Shown: positions 51,179 to 60,121 of the stretch, piece by piece
How the letters are laid out: every line of letters begins with the position of its first letter
Position numbering within the stretch: position 1 is the stretch's first letter
NCBI GenBank assembly: GCA_025144245.1
Contig: JALXXC010000006.1
Coordinates: 62,001-126,000, forward strand
Length of the DNA stretch: 64,000 nucleotides
Direction: 5' to 3'
Origin: Corynebacterium sp. p3-SID1145
GTDB lineage: Bacteria > Actinomycetota > Actinomycetes > Mycobacteriales > Mycobacteriaceae
The notes under the pieces: generated by a model
Databases searched by the model: none
Seen by the model: the letters and a program-made list of their open reading frames with translations, nothing else
Told to the model about the DNA's origin: nothing
Translations under genes and position numbers: made by a program

Positions 51179-52792
51179 GTGGGCACTCGTTTTTCTTCCG
51201 GCGGCATCGCTTTCGCGCGGGCGGGCATCTGGCTGCTGGCGGCAGCGATCTTCATCGCGCCGCTGGCAATGGTCATCTCACTCGCACTCGGTGGCAACCA
51301 GTTTCCGGTCTTGGTGGAGCAGGGGCTAGCCACGGCGACGTGGAATTCGGTGTACACGACATTGGCGTCGTCGATAAGCGCTGTGCTCGTTGGAACTGCT
51401 GTCGCGGTCCTACTGGAACGAACCGATATTGCGGGCGCGGGCACGCTGCGGCTGTTTCTGCTTTCGCCGCTGCTCGTGCCGCCGTTCGTCGGCGCGATCT
51501 CGTGGCTGCAGCTCTTCGGGCATAATCAAGGGCTCAACGCGGTGTTCGGTCGCCCGTTGTGGGATATGTACGGCGCCGACGGCATCATCTTTTTGATGAT
51601 GCTGCACTCGTACCCGCTGGTGTATGTGATTGTGGCGGCGGCGCTGCGGTCCATTCCTTCGGATCTGGAGCTCGCCGCCCGTGTCGGCGGGGCGGGCACC
51701 TGGACTGTTCTGCGGACCGTGACGATTCCTCTGCTCGGCCCGGCGCTGCTGAGCTCGTTCACGCTGACGGCAGTGGCGAACCTGGCCGATTTCGGCATTC
51801 CGTCGATTCTCGGCTCGCCCGTGCGTTTCGAGACGCTGGCGACGATGGTCTACCGCTTCATGGAGTCCGGGACGGTGAGCAATCCGCTGCAGGTGGTGTC
51901 CACCGTGGGCACCATCCTCATGTTGCTGGGTATCGCGGCTGTGATCGCCGATTACCTCGTCTCCCGGAGAGCGTCGTCGACCGTTTCGGGCGGGGGCACC
52001 ATGAAATTGTCGCTGGGCCGAGCAAAATGGCCGGTGACGGTTATCGCGTGGATCATCGCGTTAGCTATTACTCTGGGCCCCGTCCTGGGCTTGACGTACC
52101 GCGCGTTTCTCCCTGCCCCGGGCGTACCGTTCACGATGGAGAACATCTCCTTTGACAACTTCTCCCGCACGTTGTCGAACCCGCGCGTGCAGGAAGGCTT
52201 CCTCAACTCCGTCATTCTCGCCGCGGGCGCGGCGCTCTTGTGCGCGCTGCTCGGGTGGGCCATCGGCCTGCTGGTCACCCGCACCCGTGCGCGCTCGAAC
52301 ACGGCGTTGAGTTTGCTCACGCTGCTGCCCTCAGCCCTGCCGGGTCTGATCATCGGTGTCGGCTGGGTGATCGTTTCCCGATACACCGGCACGTACAACA
52401 CCCGGTGGGTGATTCTGTTCGCCTACGTGTGCGCGTTCACATCGATGGTGCTGCAGGCGGTGCGTGCCCCGCTGCGGAAGATTCCCGCTGCGGTGGAGGA
52501 AGCCGCGCAGATCTCCGGCGCCGGCCGTCTGCGCGCCCTGTGGGACACGAGCGGCCGCATGGCGCTGCCCGCCGTGGCCTCGGGAGCAGTGCTCGTGGCT
52601 GTGACAGCCGTGCGGGAGTTGACCATTTCAATTCTGCTCGTGGCCCCTGGCACCACGACTATCGGCGTGCAGCTGTTCAATTTGCAGCAGTCCGGTAACT
52701 ACAACCAAGCCTCCGCACTGGCACTCATGTTCGTGGTGATCGGTATCGCCGCGCTTGCCTTGACCGTGCGCAACCCCGCGAAGGAGTCCTGA
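51179..52792 (+). CDS. ABC transporter permease (FbpB-type, two fused domains)
   Basis: A membrane permease of 537 residues with about 12 helices in two homologous halves. Each half has an EAA-type loop for ATPase contact: near LELAARVGGAGTWTVLRTVT in the first half, and in the second at VEEAAQISGAGRLRALWD. It starts at GTG 51179. Its stop overlaps the ATPase start by one base (TGATG). It forms the channel for the preceding binding protein. Confidence 0.93.
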   Translation: MGTRFSSGGIAFARAGIWLLAAAIFIAPLAMVISLALGGNQFPVLVEQGLATATWNSVYTTLASSISAVLVGTAVAVLLERTDIAGAGTLRLFLLSPLLVPPFVGAISWLQLFGHNQGLNAVFGRPLWDMYGADGIIFLMMLHSYPLVYVIVAAALRSIPSDLELAARVGGAGTWTVLRTVTIPLLGPALLSSFTLTAVANLADFGIPSILGSPVRFETLATMVYRFMESGTVSNPLQVVSTVGTILMLLGIAAVIADYLVSRRASSTVSGGGTMKLSLGRAKWPVTVIAWIIALAITLGPVLGLTYRAFLPAPGVPFTMENISFDNFSRTLSNPRVQEGFLNSVILAAGAALLCALLGWAIGLLVTRTRARSNTALSLLTLLPSALPGLIIGVGWVIVSRYTGTYNTRWVILFAYVCAFTSMVLQAVRAPLRKIPAAVEEAAQISGAGRLRALWDTSGRMALPAVASGAVLVAVTAVRELTISILLVAPGTTTIGVQLFNLQQSGNYNQASALALMFVVIGIAALALTVRNPAKES

Positions 52793-53844
52793 TGAGCGAC
52801 ATCGACATCGACAACCTGGGCGTGACGTTCCCCGACGGGACAGCAGGACTTAGCGGCATCACCTTGCGTATTCCCAGCGGGGAATTCGTGGCGCTCGTCG
52901 GGCCATCGGGATCGGGCAAGACGACGTTGCTGCGCACCATCGCCGGATTCATTGAACCGTCGGAAGGTGCCATCGCGCTCGGCGGGGAGGATGTCTCGGA
53001 CACGCCGCCGGAGAAGCGCCAAATGGGCATGGTTTTTCAGCAGCATGCCGTGTGGCCCCACATGAGCGTCGCGGACAACGTCGCCTACCCGCTCCGCCGT
53101 TCCGGAGTGAAAGGCTCGGATGTGAAAAGCAGAGTGGAGGAGACCCTGGCTACCGTCGGGCTGGAGGGCTACGGCGACAGGAAACCCGGGACCTTGTCCG
53201 GCGGCCAGCGCCAACGCGTCGCTTTAGCCCGCGCCATCGTCGCACATCCGCGAGTGCTGCTTCTCGACGAAGCCTTGTCTGCCCTCGATGAGCCTCTGCG
53301 CGATTCGCTGCGCCGTGAAATTGTCTCCCTGACCCGCCAGCATGACCTCACCACGGTTCATGTCACGCACGACCGCAAGGAAGCGGTTGCCGTTGCGGAT
53401 CGCATCGCCGTGCTTCACGATGGCCAGCTCGAGCAATTTGACACACCGCACGCTGTGGTCACACGCCCAGCGACAGCGTGGGCCGCGTCCTTCATTGCGG
53501 ACGCCACGCTTCTCGACGGCACCGTGCGCGGCTCCGAAATCGTCGTCAACAACCCCTCGCTGCGTTGGCCGCGTTCCGAGGTCAACGTGGGCGGCAGCGA
53601 CGGCCTGTCTGACGGGGCACGAGTGACGGTGGCGGTACTGCCCGATGCAGTCCAGGTGGGTCCGGCGTTTTCTGCGGGTGTGCAAGCGACGGTCACGTCC
53701 GTGCTGTTCGAGGTGACCAGCTACTCGGTGAACCTTGAATCCAACGGTGTCGAGTTCCGCGCTCGCATGGCGGCGGACCCGAAGCCCGCGGTGGGGGACA
53801 CCGTCCGCCTGAGCGTGAACGCGCCGCTCATCTATCCCGCATAA
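52792..53844 (+). CDS. ABC transporter ATPase (FbpC/PotA-type)
   Basis: An ATP-binding subunit of 350 residues: Walker A GPSGSGKTT, Q-loop FQQHAVWPHM, signature LSGGQRQRVALARA, Walker B VLLLDEALSALD and switch histidine THDRKE. A C-terminal TOBE-like regulatory domain covers about 235-350. It completes the import operon and is followed by the promoter of a tRNA-Glu gene. Confidence 0.95.
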   Translation: MSDIDIDNLGVTFPDGTAGLSGITLRIPSGEFVALVGPSGSGKTTLLRTIAGFIEPSEGAIALGGEDVSDTPPEKRQMGMVFQQHAVWPHMSVADNVAYPLRRSGVKGSDVKSRVEETLATVGLEGYGDRKPGTLSGGQRQRVALARAIVAHPRVLLLDEALSALDEPLRDSLRREIVSLTRQHDLTTVHVTHDRKEAVAVADRIAVLHDGQLEQFDTPHAVVTRPATAWAASFIADATLLDGTVRGSEIVVNNPSLRWPRSEVNVGGSDGLSDGARVTVAVLPDAVQVGPAFSAGVQATVTSVLFEVTSYSVNLESNGVEFRARMAADPKPAVGDTVRLSVNAPLIYPA

Positions 53845-53864
53845 GGTGGCGGCAACCAGTCGAT

Positions 53865-53893
53865 TTGGTTCTTGGCGCAGGGTCATTTACTGT
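53865..53893 (+). promoter_or_regulatory. promoter of tRNA-Glu copy 2
   Basis: TTGGTT (53865-53870) and TACTGT (53888-53893) are separated by 17 bases. The same GATTTGGTTCTT block and downstream TCGCATTCAA text occur before copy 3. Confidence 0.7.
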
Positions 53894-53920
53894 TAGCGAG
53901 TCGCATTCAAAAGCGAACGC

Positions 53921-53993
53921 GCCCCGTTCGTCTAGCGGCCTAGGACGTCGCCCTCTCACGGCGGTAACACGGGTTCAAATCCCGTACGGGGTA
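53921..53993 (+). tRNA. tRNA-Glu (anticodon CTC), copy 2
   Basis: Identical over all 73 bases to copy 1 at 49248, with its own promoter and terminator. It forms the left border of the GC-rich insert. Confidence 0.96.
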
Positions 53994-54002
53994 CAAGGCG
54001 AA

Positions 54003-54036
54003 GCGGCCGGTGGAAAACATTCACCGGCCGCTTTTT
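54003..54036 (+). terminator. terminator of tRNA-Glu copy 2
   Basis: A 10-bp perfect stem GCGGCCGGTG/CACCGGCCGC with a 9-base loop is followed by five T residues. Confidence 0.9.
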
Positions 54037-54194
54037 CGCGCGTGGGCCAATTGCTCGTTAGTTGAGTGGGCGCGCGGGCGAACAGCAGGCGTCGCCGCTG
54101 GCCCGAAGACAGCGAGTCCGCGCCGTTGGCCAGCGGAAAGTCCAGCGGGAAGTCGAAGCCGACGGCGGCGAAGACGGCGGTTGCGGTGGCGCCG

Positions 54195-54386
54195 TCAAGC
54201 GAGGCGCGAGGGGCGGATCCTCACCGGGCTCACCGTCCTCATCCTCGGCGTCGTGGCCGTGCCGACCTCCATCTTCGGCGGGTTCATGCTGGGCTCGCTG
54301 CTCGCCATCGTGGGCGGCACCCCCCCTTCATCGTCCAGGCGGACTCGATGCAGCTGACGGGCAACATCAAACTCAGCACTCGACGG
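54195..54386 (+). pseudogene. composite remnant of a DUF6114-type gene joined to a secreted-protein gene
   Basis: One frame reads EGRILTGLTVLILGVVAVPT and then FGGFMLGSLLAIVGG. This matches the fourth-helix region of the intact DUF6114-type protein at 61017-61511 (EGRLLAGISAMILGIVALPT, then FGGFFIGTLFALIGG). Straight after a run of seven C (54320-54326) the reading moves to another frame with VQADSMQLTGNIKLS. This matches VESDSTRLLGNVKMS of the secreted protein encoded at 61511-62344. Two neighbouring genes have been fused by deletion and decayed. No start codon or ribosome site serves it. Confidence 0.7.
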
Positions 54387-54387
54387 G

Positions 54388-54794
54388 GTGCTGCGCCGCT
54401 TCGGCCCCACGCGCTCCGACGTGGTCGATGCCGCGTGGGCCGACAACGGGCCGGGGTGGAAGGCGGTGCAGCTGGGGGGGACGTCGACAAGCTCCGCTCC
54501 CTCGAATTTTCGAGAGGAGGGGACAAGGTCGGCTTCGTGGCGCTCACGGGCGGGGCCGAGCCGTGGTGCGAGGTGCGCGCGTTCACCACCGACCGCGAGG
54601 ACCCGGTCACCAGATGCCTCAACGGCGCCCTCGCCCAGTGGCTGCGCGCCCGCTCGCTGGCACCGGAGAGCTACGTGGCGGACCAGGGGCGGCACGTCGG
54701 GCGCGCGGGGCGCGTCGAGATCACCGACGACGGCCGCGACATCTGGGTGGGCGGTAAGGTCACCGCCCGCGTGTGCGGCACCATCGACCTGTAG
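54388..54794 (+). pseudogene. PhzF-family isomerase remnant, 5'-truncated and frameshifted
   Basis: The first frame reads DVVDAAWADNGPGWKAVQLG, typical of the middle of PhzF-like proteins. At a run of seven G (54474-54480) it shifts by one base to a frame ending REDPV...NGALAQWLRA, SYVADQGRHVGRAGRVEIT and DIWVGGKV. These are the PhzF C-terminal blocks. The N-terminal half, with the catalytic glutamate, is missing. The second half of the EDPVTGS-type substrate motif is altered to RC. It cannot make an active enzyme. Confidence 0.72.
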
Positions 54795-54800
54795 GCGCGG

Positions 54801-56990
54801 CTAGGTCATCATCACCTTGGTCTGAGCAACCGCCTCGTCCATGCGGTCGATCGCGTGGTGAAGCCGGTGGCGCAGCCAGAGGCCGAGGAAGAGGAAAGGC
54901 AGCACGAAGAGGACGAGGATGCCGAGGGCTCGCCAGAAGTCCCAGCCGTAGGTGCCGAAGACCGCGGCGCGCATAGCGCGGATCGAGTAGGTCCCGGGCA
55001 GCCAGGGGCTGATCGCCTGCGCCCAGCCCGGCAGCAGCTGCAGCGGGTAGGCGCCGCCCGCCGCCGAGATCTGGAGCACCAGGATGAGCACGCCCACGGC
55101 CTTGCCGGCGTTGCTCAGGGAGAGCACCAGCGTGTAGCAGATCAGGTGGAAGACCAGGCTCGAGACCCATCCCGCCACGAAGAGGAGGAAGGGGTGCGCG
55201 GGCTCGATGCCCACGTAGACCATGAGCCCCGCCATGAGGAGCGTGGATTGGGCCAGGCCGGTGGTCACGAACGTCAGGTAGCGGCCGAAGTACTTCTGGC
55301 CCGCGGTGAGGCGGCCGGGATCGACCACGTTCTGTTCGATGGAGCGGTCGTCCGTGCGCACGGCCACCGACGTCAACAGGGCGCCTACCCACAGGGCGAG
55401 CACTGTGTAGAGCGGGGCCATGCCGGCGCCGAAGCTGACGCGGGGGAAGACCTCCTTGCGCTCCACCTTGACTGGGTCGACGAGGGCGTCGGCGAGCTCC
55501 TCCGGGTGGCTGGAGACGAGGTCGGCCAGCTTCGTCAGGTCCCCGCTCGAGCGCGCCTGCGCGATCGACTGCTGCGCCTCCTGCATCCTCGCCGCGTTGG
55601 CGCGCAGAGATTCCGCCGTGTCGCGCAGGTCCGCACCGGAGGCTGCGAGGGTGTCGCGCAGCGAGCCGGGCCGGTTGGCCAGGGCAGAGGAGACGCCGTC
55701 CATGTCCGAGCGGGCCTCGTCGACGTTCGCCCGGACGTTGTCCAGCGAGCCCGACAGCGCCTCGAGGCGCGGGCGGATCCCGGTTTCGTAGGAATTCTTG
55801 GCCGAGTCCATCGCCTCACGGGCCCGGGCGATCGAGTCCTTGATCTCCTGCCGGTCCGCGTTCTTCCCGTCCGGGCTGCCCTGTCCGGCGGTGAGGCGCG
55901 CGGCGGCGTCGTTGAGTCGGTCGCGCACGGCCGTCTGGCGGGCGATGGCGTCGTTGAGGTCGCCGACCACCGCGCGCACCCCCGGCTGGGCGTCGGGGGG
56001 AAGCGCCGGGGCGACTTGGCCGTTGATGGTGTCGCGTAGGGCCGTGTACTGCTTCACCTGGACATCGATGCGCGCGGCGATGTCCGTCAGGCTCGCGGCG
56101 GTGGTCTGGGAGGTGGCGGAAGAGTCCGCCATCAGCTGGTCGACGCGGTCGCTTACGGCGGCAAAGCTTTCCGACGTCGCCCCCAGCGCCGCCGCAAGCG
56201 CCGCGCCGTCTCCGCCGAGGCCCGCCCCGGTGGCCCCGAGGTCGACGGGGCGGACCTGCCCGAGGGAGTCGCCCAGCGCCCCGGAGATCCGCTCGGCGCT
56301 GTCGACGAGCGGCACGCTCGACTCGGTGAGCGAGGCGAGCGCGTCCACGGTGCTGGCGCTGGATAGCAGCTGGTCGCGGGCGCTGGCGGTGCGCGTCTCG
56401 ATGGAGTCGAGTGCCTGCTTGGTCTCCGACTCGTTGAAGAAGTCCGAGGCCGTCTCGATCACCCCGAAGGACACCTCGGCGAGGGCTCTAGTGAACGACG
56501 CGCTGATCTGGGCGCTGACGCCCTGCGTGCCGTTGGAGATGAGCAGCGGGGAGATGGGGTTCTTCTTCTCGTTGACGTAGAGGTCGATGGGGCTGGGTTC
56601 GGCGTTTCCGGCGTAGAAGGTGAACATGTCGTCGCTCAGCGTGGGCGGCAGGACGATGGCGGCATAGTACTCGCCGGACTTCGCGCCCTCGATGGCATCG
56701 TCGGCGTCGGTGATGACCCAGTCCATAGAGTCGTCGCGGTAGAGCTGGGAGAGCACCATGTCGCCGACGTTGACGGCCAGCGGGGTGAGGTCGCTCGTGT
56801 GGCCGCGGTCGGTGTTAGCCACCGCCACCTCGAGGCGCTCCGTGTTGGCGAAGGGGTTCCACGTGGCCAGCACGTTGAACCAGGCGAAGAGGCAGGGGAT
56901 GGCGATGAGGCCGACCATGACGATGCCCGCCATGACGTTGGTGTAGAGCCGGCGCAGGTCGTTGTAGGCGATGGAGAAGACGGTTCTCAC
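54801..56990 (-). CDS. YhgE/Pip-type membrane protein (second gene)
   Basis: A 729-residue protein of the YhgE/Pip (phage-infection-protein, ABC-2-like) group. One N-terminal membrane helix (near residues 20-40) is followed by a long extracytoplasmic region (about 40-520) rich in coiled-coil alanine/leucine heptads. Five or six membrane helices then form the C-terminal block (TVLALWVGALLTSVAV to WRALGILVLFVLPFLFLGLWL). The AVANTDRG and YYAAIVLPPTLSDDM motifs are typical of the family. Its ATG overlaps the upstream stop by four bases. Relatives are linked to type VII/ESX-like secretion or to phage receptors in Gram-positives; the role here is unknown. Confidence 0.87.
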   Translation of the reverse strand: MRTVFSIAYNDLRRLYTNVMAGIVMVGLIAIPCLFAWFNVLATWNPFANTERLEVAVANTDRGHTSDLTPLAVNVGDMVLSQLYRDDSMDWVITDADDAIEGAKSGEYYAAIVLPPTLSDDMFTFYAGNAEPSPIDLYVNEKKNPISPLLISNGTQGVSAQISASFTRALAEVSFGVIETASDFFNESETKQALDSIETRTASARDQLLSSASTVDALASLTESSVPLVDSAERISGALGDSLGQVRPVDLGATGAGLGGDGAALAAALGATSESFAAVSDRVDQLMADSSATSQTTAASLTDIAARIDVQVKQYTALRDTINGQVAPALPPDAQPGVRAVVGDLNDAIARQTAVRDRLNDAAARLTAGQGSPDGKNADRQEIKDSIARAREAMDSAKNSYETGIRPRLEALSGSLDNVRANVDEARSDMDGVSSALANRPGSLRDTLAASGADLRDTAESLRANAARMQEAQQSIAQARSSGDLTKLADLVSSHPEELADALVDPVKVERKEVFPRVSFGAGMAPLYTVLALWVGALLTSVAVRTDDRSIEQNVVDPGRLTAGQKYFGRYLTFVTTGLAQSTLLMAGLMVYVGIEPAHPFLLFVAGWVSSLVFHLICYTLVLSLSNAGKAVGVLILVLQISAAGGAYPLQLLPGWAQAISPWLPGTYSIRAMRAAVFGTYGWDFWRALGILVLFVLPFLFLGLWLRHRLHHAIDRMDEAVAQTKVMMT

Positions 56991-59578
56991 TTGGTGTCCT
57001 CACTTTCGGCATCCGCGGGCCCGATGGTGACGCTGGTGCCGGCGGAGTCGTGGCGGTGGATCACGGCGTCGCGCAGCTCGGCCTCGCCGAGGCGCGAGAC
57101 CTGTTCGGCGTCGACGAGGCTCTGCGTGAAGTACTCTACCGCCCCGAGGTAGAGGACGACCAGCAGCGACCAGGCGACGACGATGGCCAGCATGATCGTC
57201 TTGTCGGTGGGCAGGAGCATGGTGAGCAGGGTGATAATGGCGATGCCGACAACGCCCGCGCCGATCCCGCCGAAGATGAGGGTGCGGTAGTTCTCCCGCA
57301 GCATCCGCGCCCGCTTCTCGACGCCCCCGCGGAACTCATCCCGGTCCGACAGGGCGGCCATGATGTCGGACGCGCGGTAGGGCGAGCCCATGACCTCCAC
57401 CTTCTCGTTGGTGATCAGGTTCGTGCGTGCGAGCTGGCGGTTGAACAGGAGGTTGGCGTGCGAGGAGGTGAGTCGGAACAGCCACCCCAGGGCGAAGGCC
57501 GCGGCGGACATGGCGAGAAGCGTCGCCAAAAAGCGGAGGTAGTGATGGCCGTAGAACCCGGCGATGGTCTCGCGCATCGCGTCGATGCCGTAGCGGAAGG
57601 GGAGGAAGGGGTAGATGTGGCGGAAGAAGTCGGGCATGAGCTCGATAGGGTAGAGGCCCGACGCGCCCGGGATCTGGATGACGACGAGGAAGACGGCGAT
57701 GCCGCGGCCAATGTGGCCGAGCGCGGAAACGATGGAGTAGATGATCCCCGTGTAGGCGACCCCGATGGCGATTGCGGTGGCGAGAAAGGCCGTGACGGAC
57801 TGCATCTGCACCCCGAAGGCCACGTTGCCGAGCGTCACCACGACGGCCTGGAGCACCGAGAGCGTGGCGAAGAGGAGGAAGCGGCCGAGGTAGGCCTGGC
57901 CGACGGTGAGGCGGCGGAAGCCCTCGGTGTCGACTTCGACGCGGAAGATGATCGTCAGCACGAACGCGCCGATCCACAGGGCCAGGTTGGTGAAGAAGGA
58001 GGCCATGGAGCTGCCGTAGTTCTCCGTGGGGAAGACGGCCTGCTGCTCGACGGTGACGGGCGAGGAGATGTACTCGCCGATCTTCGCGGAGTTGAGGTTC
58101 GTGACAGTGTTGAGGGCCTCCGAGTCGGAGGTGGCCAGGAGAGCGTTGATGTCGGACTGGGCGGAGCGGGCACCGTCGGCAAGCGTGCCGAGGTTACCCG
58201 AGACCTCGTCGAGGATGCCGAGGCTGGCCGCGAGCTGGTTGTCCACCCCGGCGAGCAGGGAGGTTGTCTCCTCACGCAGGGCACGCTGGCTGCTCAGCGC
58301 GCCGCGCACGGAGGCAACGCTGCCGGAGGCCTGGGCGAGCGAGGCGTTGATCGCGGGCACGGACTCGCCGAGCTGCTTGCTCGCGTCGCGCGCTGCGGCG
58401 TTGGAGTCGGCGGTCGCGGCCTCGAGGGAGTCGCCGAGCTCGCCTATCGACGCCAGCGCGGCGCCCGCGCTGCGGTCCACGTTGTTCAGGCCGTCGAGGA
58501 CGGTGCGGGAGGCGGCGGTGCGCTCCTCCAGCGCGCCGGCCGCGGCGTCTAGCTGAGCGCGGACCTCGGGCGACAGGGCCGCCCCGGCCGACAGGGCGCG
58601 CAGCTGCGCGGCGGCGGACTCACCCTGCTTGACCACGCCGTCGACCTCGCCGACGGCGGAGCGCACCCGCCCCTGGGCGGTGCCGAGCTGGTCCGTCGCC
58701 CCCGCGATGGAGGCGTTGGCGGAGGCGGCGCCGAGGCTGAGCGCGTTGGTGGACTCGACGAGCGCGGTGGAGGTGTCCGCGCTGAACCCGGCGGAGGACT
58801 TCTGTAGCTCGGCGATGATCCCTTCGACCTCCCCGAGGGAGGAGTCCACGGACCCGAGGGTGTCGTCGACGGAGCCGACGAGGGTGTTCAGCTCGGCGAC
58901 GACCGAGCGCGCCCCGCTGATGCTCTGGTTCATCGTGGCCACCCGCCCCTCGGCGGCGTCGAGGTCGGCGGCGACTTGGGCGAAGCTCCCGGAGGTCTTG
59001 CTGCGGGCCTCCTCGGCGCCGTCGCGGAGGGTGTAGCCCGTGCTACGCAGCTCGGTCGCCGCAGCCTCGCCGACCTTCTTCTTAAAGGCCTCGGACACGG
59101 CTGCGTCGACAGCGGAGGCGCCCGCGTCGGTAATCGAGGGGGTGACGCCGTTGCTCTTCTCGTTGACGTAGTACTCCAGCTCCGGCTGCGTGTAGGTGCC
59201 GCTGACCAGGCTCAGCAGGTCCTCGCTGAATTCGGGCGGGATGAGGAACATGGCGTAGTAGTCGCCGCGCATGAGACCGTCGCGGGCCTCGTCCTCGGGG
59301 AGGAACACCCACCCGATCTTGTCGTTGCCCTTGAGCTGCTCGGTGATCTGCTCGCCGATGTCAACCTCGCCGACGCGCTCGGCGGAGGCACCGCGGTCGT
59401 TGTTGACCACCGCGATGCGGATGTTCTGGGTGTGGGCGTAGGGGTCCCAGAAGGCGTTGATGTTGAACCACGCGTAGAGCGCGGGGATGATAAGCACGCC
59501 GACGATGATGATGAAGGCCCGGGGAACGCGCAACAGGCGACGAATGTCCCGTCCAAGAATCTGCCCGCTTTTTCTCAC
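56987..59578 (-). CDS. YhgE/Pip-type membrane protein (first gene)
   Basis: An 863-residue paralogue of the downstream gene with the same plan: N-terminal helix (FIIIVGVLIIPALYAWFNI), the AVVNNDRG motif, YYAMFLIPPEFSEDL and a long Ala/Ser-rich coiled-coil ectodomain. Six or so C-terminal helices follow, plus an extra cytoplasmic linker with two further helices (about 775-830) and a charged tail. GTG 59578 follows TACGCT (59590-59585) by 6 bases. The two proteins probably form one heteromeric complex. Codon use looks more GC-rich than in flanking core genes. Confidence 0.87.
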   Translation of the reverse strand: MRKSGQILGRDIRRLLRVPRAFIIIVGVLIIPALYAWFNINAFWDPYAHTQNIRIAVVNNDRGASAERVGEVDIGEQITEQLKGNDKIGWVFLPEDEARDGLMRGDYYAMFLIPPEFSEDLLSLVSGTYTQPELEYYVNEKSNGVTPSITDAGASAVDAAVSEAFKKKVGEAAATELRSTGYTLRDGAEEARSKTSGSFAQVAADLDAAEGRVATMNQSISGARSVVAELNTLVGSVDDTLGSVDSSLGEVEGIIAELQKSSAGFSADTSTALVESTNALSLGAASANASIAGATDQLGTAQGRVRSAVGEVDGVVKQGESAAAQLRALSAGAALSPEVRAQLDAAAGALEERTAASRTVLDGLNNVDRSAGAALASIGELGDSLEAATADSNAAARDASKQLGESVPAINASLAQASGSVASVRGALSSQRALREETTSLLAGVDNQLAASLGILDEVSGNLGTLADGARSAQSDINALLATSDSEALNTVTNLNSAKIGEYISSPVTVEQQAVFPTENYGSSMASFFTNLALWIGAFVLTIIFRVEVDTEGFRRLTVGQAYLGRFLLFATLSVLQAVVVTLGNVAFGVQMQSVTAFLATAIAIGVAYTGIIYSIVSALGHIGRGIAVFLVVIQIPGASGLYPIELMPDFFRHIYPFLPFRYGIDAMRETIAGFYGHHYLRFLATLLAMSAAAFALGWLFRLTSSHANLLFNRQLARTNLITNEKVEVMGSPYRASDIMAALSDRDEFRGGVEKRARMLRENYRTLIFGGIGAGVVGIAIITLLTMLLPTDKTIMLAIVVAWSLLVVLYLGAVEYFTQSLVDAEQVSRLGEAELRDAVIHRHDSAGTSVTIGPADAESEDTK

Positions 59579-59599
59579 GTGGCGAGCGTACCCTCAAAT

Positions 59600-59620
59600 G
59601 GAGCGTTAGTGAAACGCTCC
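59600..59620 (-). promoter_or_regulatory. operator-like inverted repeat upstream of the YhgE/Pip pair
   Basis: GGAGCGTT/AACGCTCC is a perfect 8-bp inverted repeat with a 5-base spacer. It covers the -35 region of the minus-strand promoter (-10 TACGCT at 59590-59585). It resembles TetR-type operators, but no regulator gene is adjacent. Confidence 0.5.
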
Positions 59621-59660
59621 GCGGCGGCCCCGCTGGCCCGGAACGCACAAGCTGGAGTTC

Positions 59661-59756
59661 ATGCTTTCCGAATCATCCCCCGGCCTGCTCGCCGCTGTCG
59701 GCGGCACGCCCCTCGTTTCCCTTCCTGAACTCGGCGGCACACCGTGCACCGGGTAG
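59661..59756 (+). pseudogene. N-terminal stub of an SbnA-like PLP enzyme gene
   Basis: A 31-codon frame with ATG 59661 and TAG 59754. Its GLLAAVGGTPLVSLPELGG stretch matches GILSAIGTTPLVRLDAFGG at the start of the intact SbnA-like protein encoded at 62827. The match stops at about 59740, where the sequence turns into the LURP-one remnant. This marks a recombination junction. Confidence 0.7.
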
Positions 59757-60082
59757 ATGAGCAGACTGGTGGCAAGGCGGAGTTGGCCCACATCACCAAA
59801 CGCTTCTCTTGGATCGGCGCCAAATACGACGTGGACATCGCAGGTTTTCCGCCTGTCAAGATCCAAGGACAGATCTTTGAGCTCAACTACCAGATCACCG
59901 TGGAGGGGTGTCCCATCGTCAGTGTTGACGCTGAATACTCCGGTGTCGGCCGAGCTCTGATGGGAAAGATGACGTACCGGCTTGTCTTCGAGCCTGGTTT
60001 AGACGAGAACGTGCATGCCGCCGTGATCGGCATCGCGATCGCCTTGGACATGCGGCGCGAGAAAATGCGGAATTCGCAGTAG
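59741..60082 (+). pseudogene. 5'-truncated LURP-one-related gene
   Basis: The frame from the GTG at 59744 encodes 112 residues (AELAHITKRFSWIGAKYDVD ... EPGLDENVHAAVIGIAIALD). These match the C-terminal three-fifths of the LURP-one protein at 49395-49952. About 74 N-terminal residues are missing and replaced by the SbnA-like stub. The two copies differ at many third positions, so the duplication is old or the copy came from a relative. A shortened protein could still be made from this GTG. Confidence 0.75.
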
Positions 60083-60121
60083 TCCGCCTCTCAGGATCTA
60101 CGCGACCCGTGAGCTGCCGAT

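Noticed and set aside
54062..54794. Open frames of over 230 codons read as intact genes
   Set aside because: Each frame carries homology only in parts, and frames switch at C7 and G7 runs, so these are decayed genes.
57050..58552. 500-codon plus-strand frame opposite the first YhgE/Pip gene
   Set aside because: Gly/Glu/Arg-rich shadow of a GC-rich coiled-coil gene.
53994..59740. Insert viewed as a prophage or IS element
   Set aside because: No integrase, transposase, phage structural gene or terminal inverted repeat could be found.
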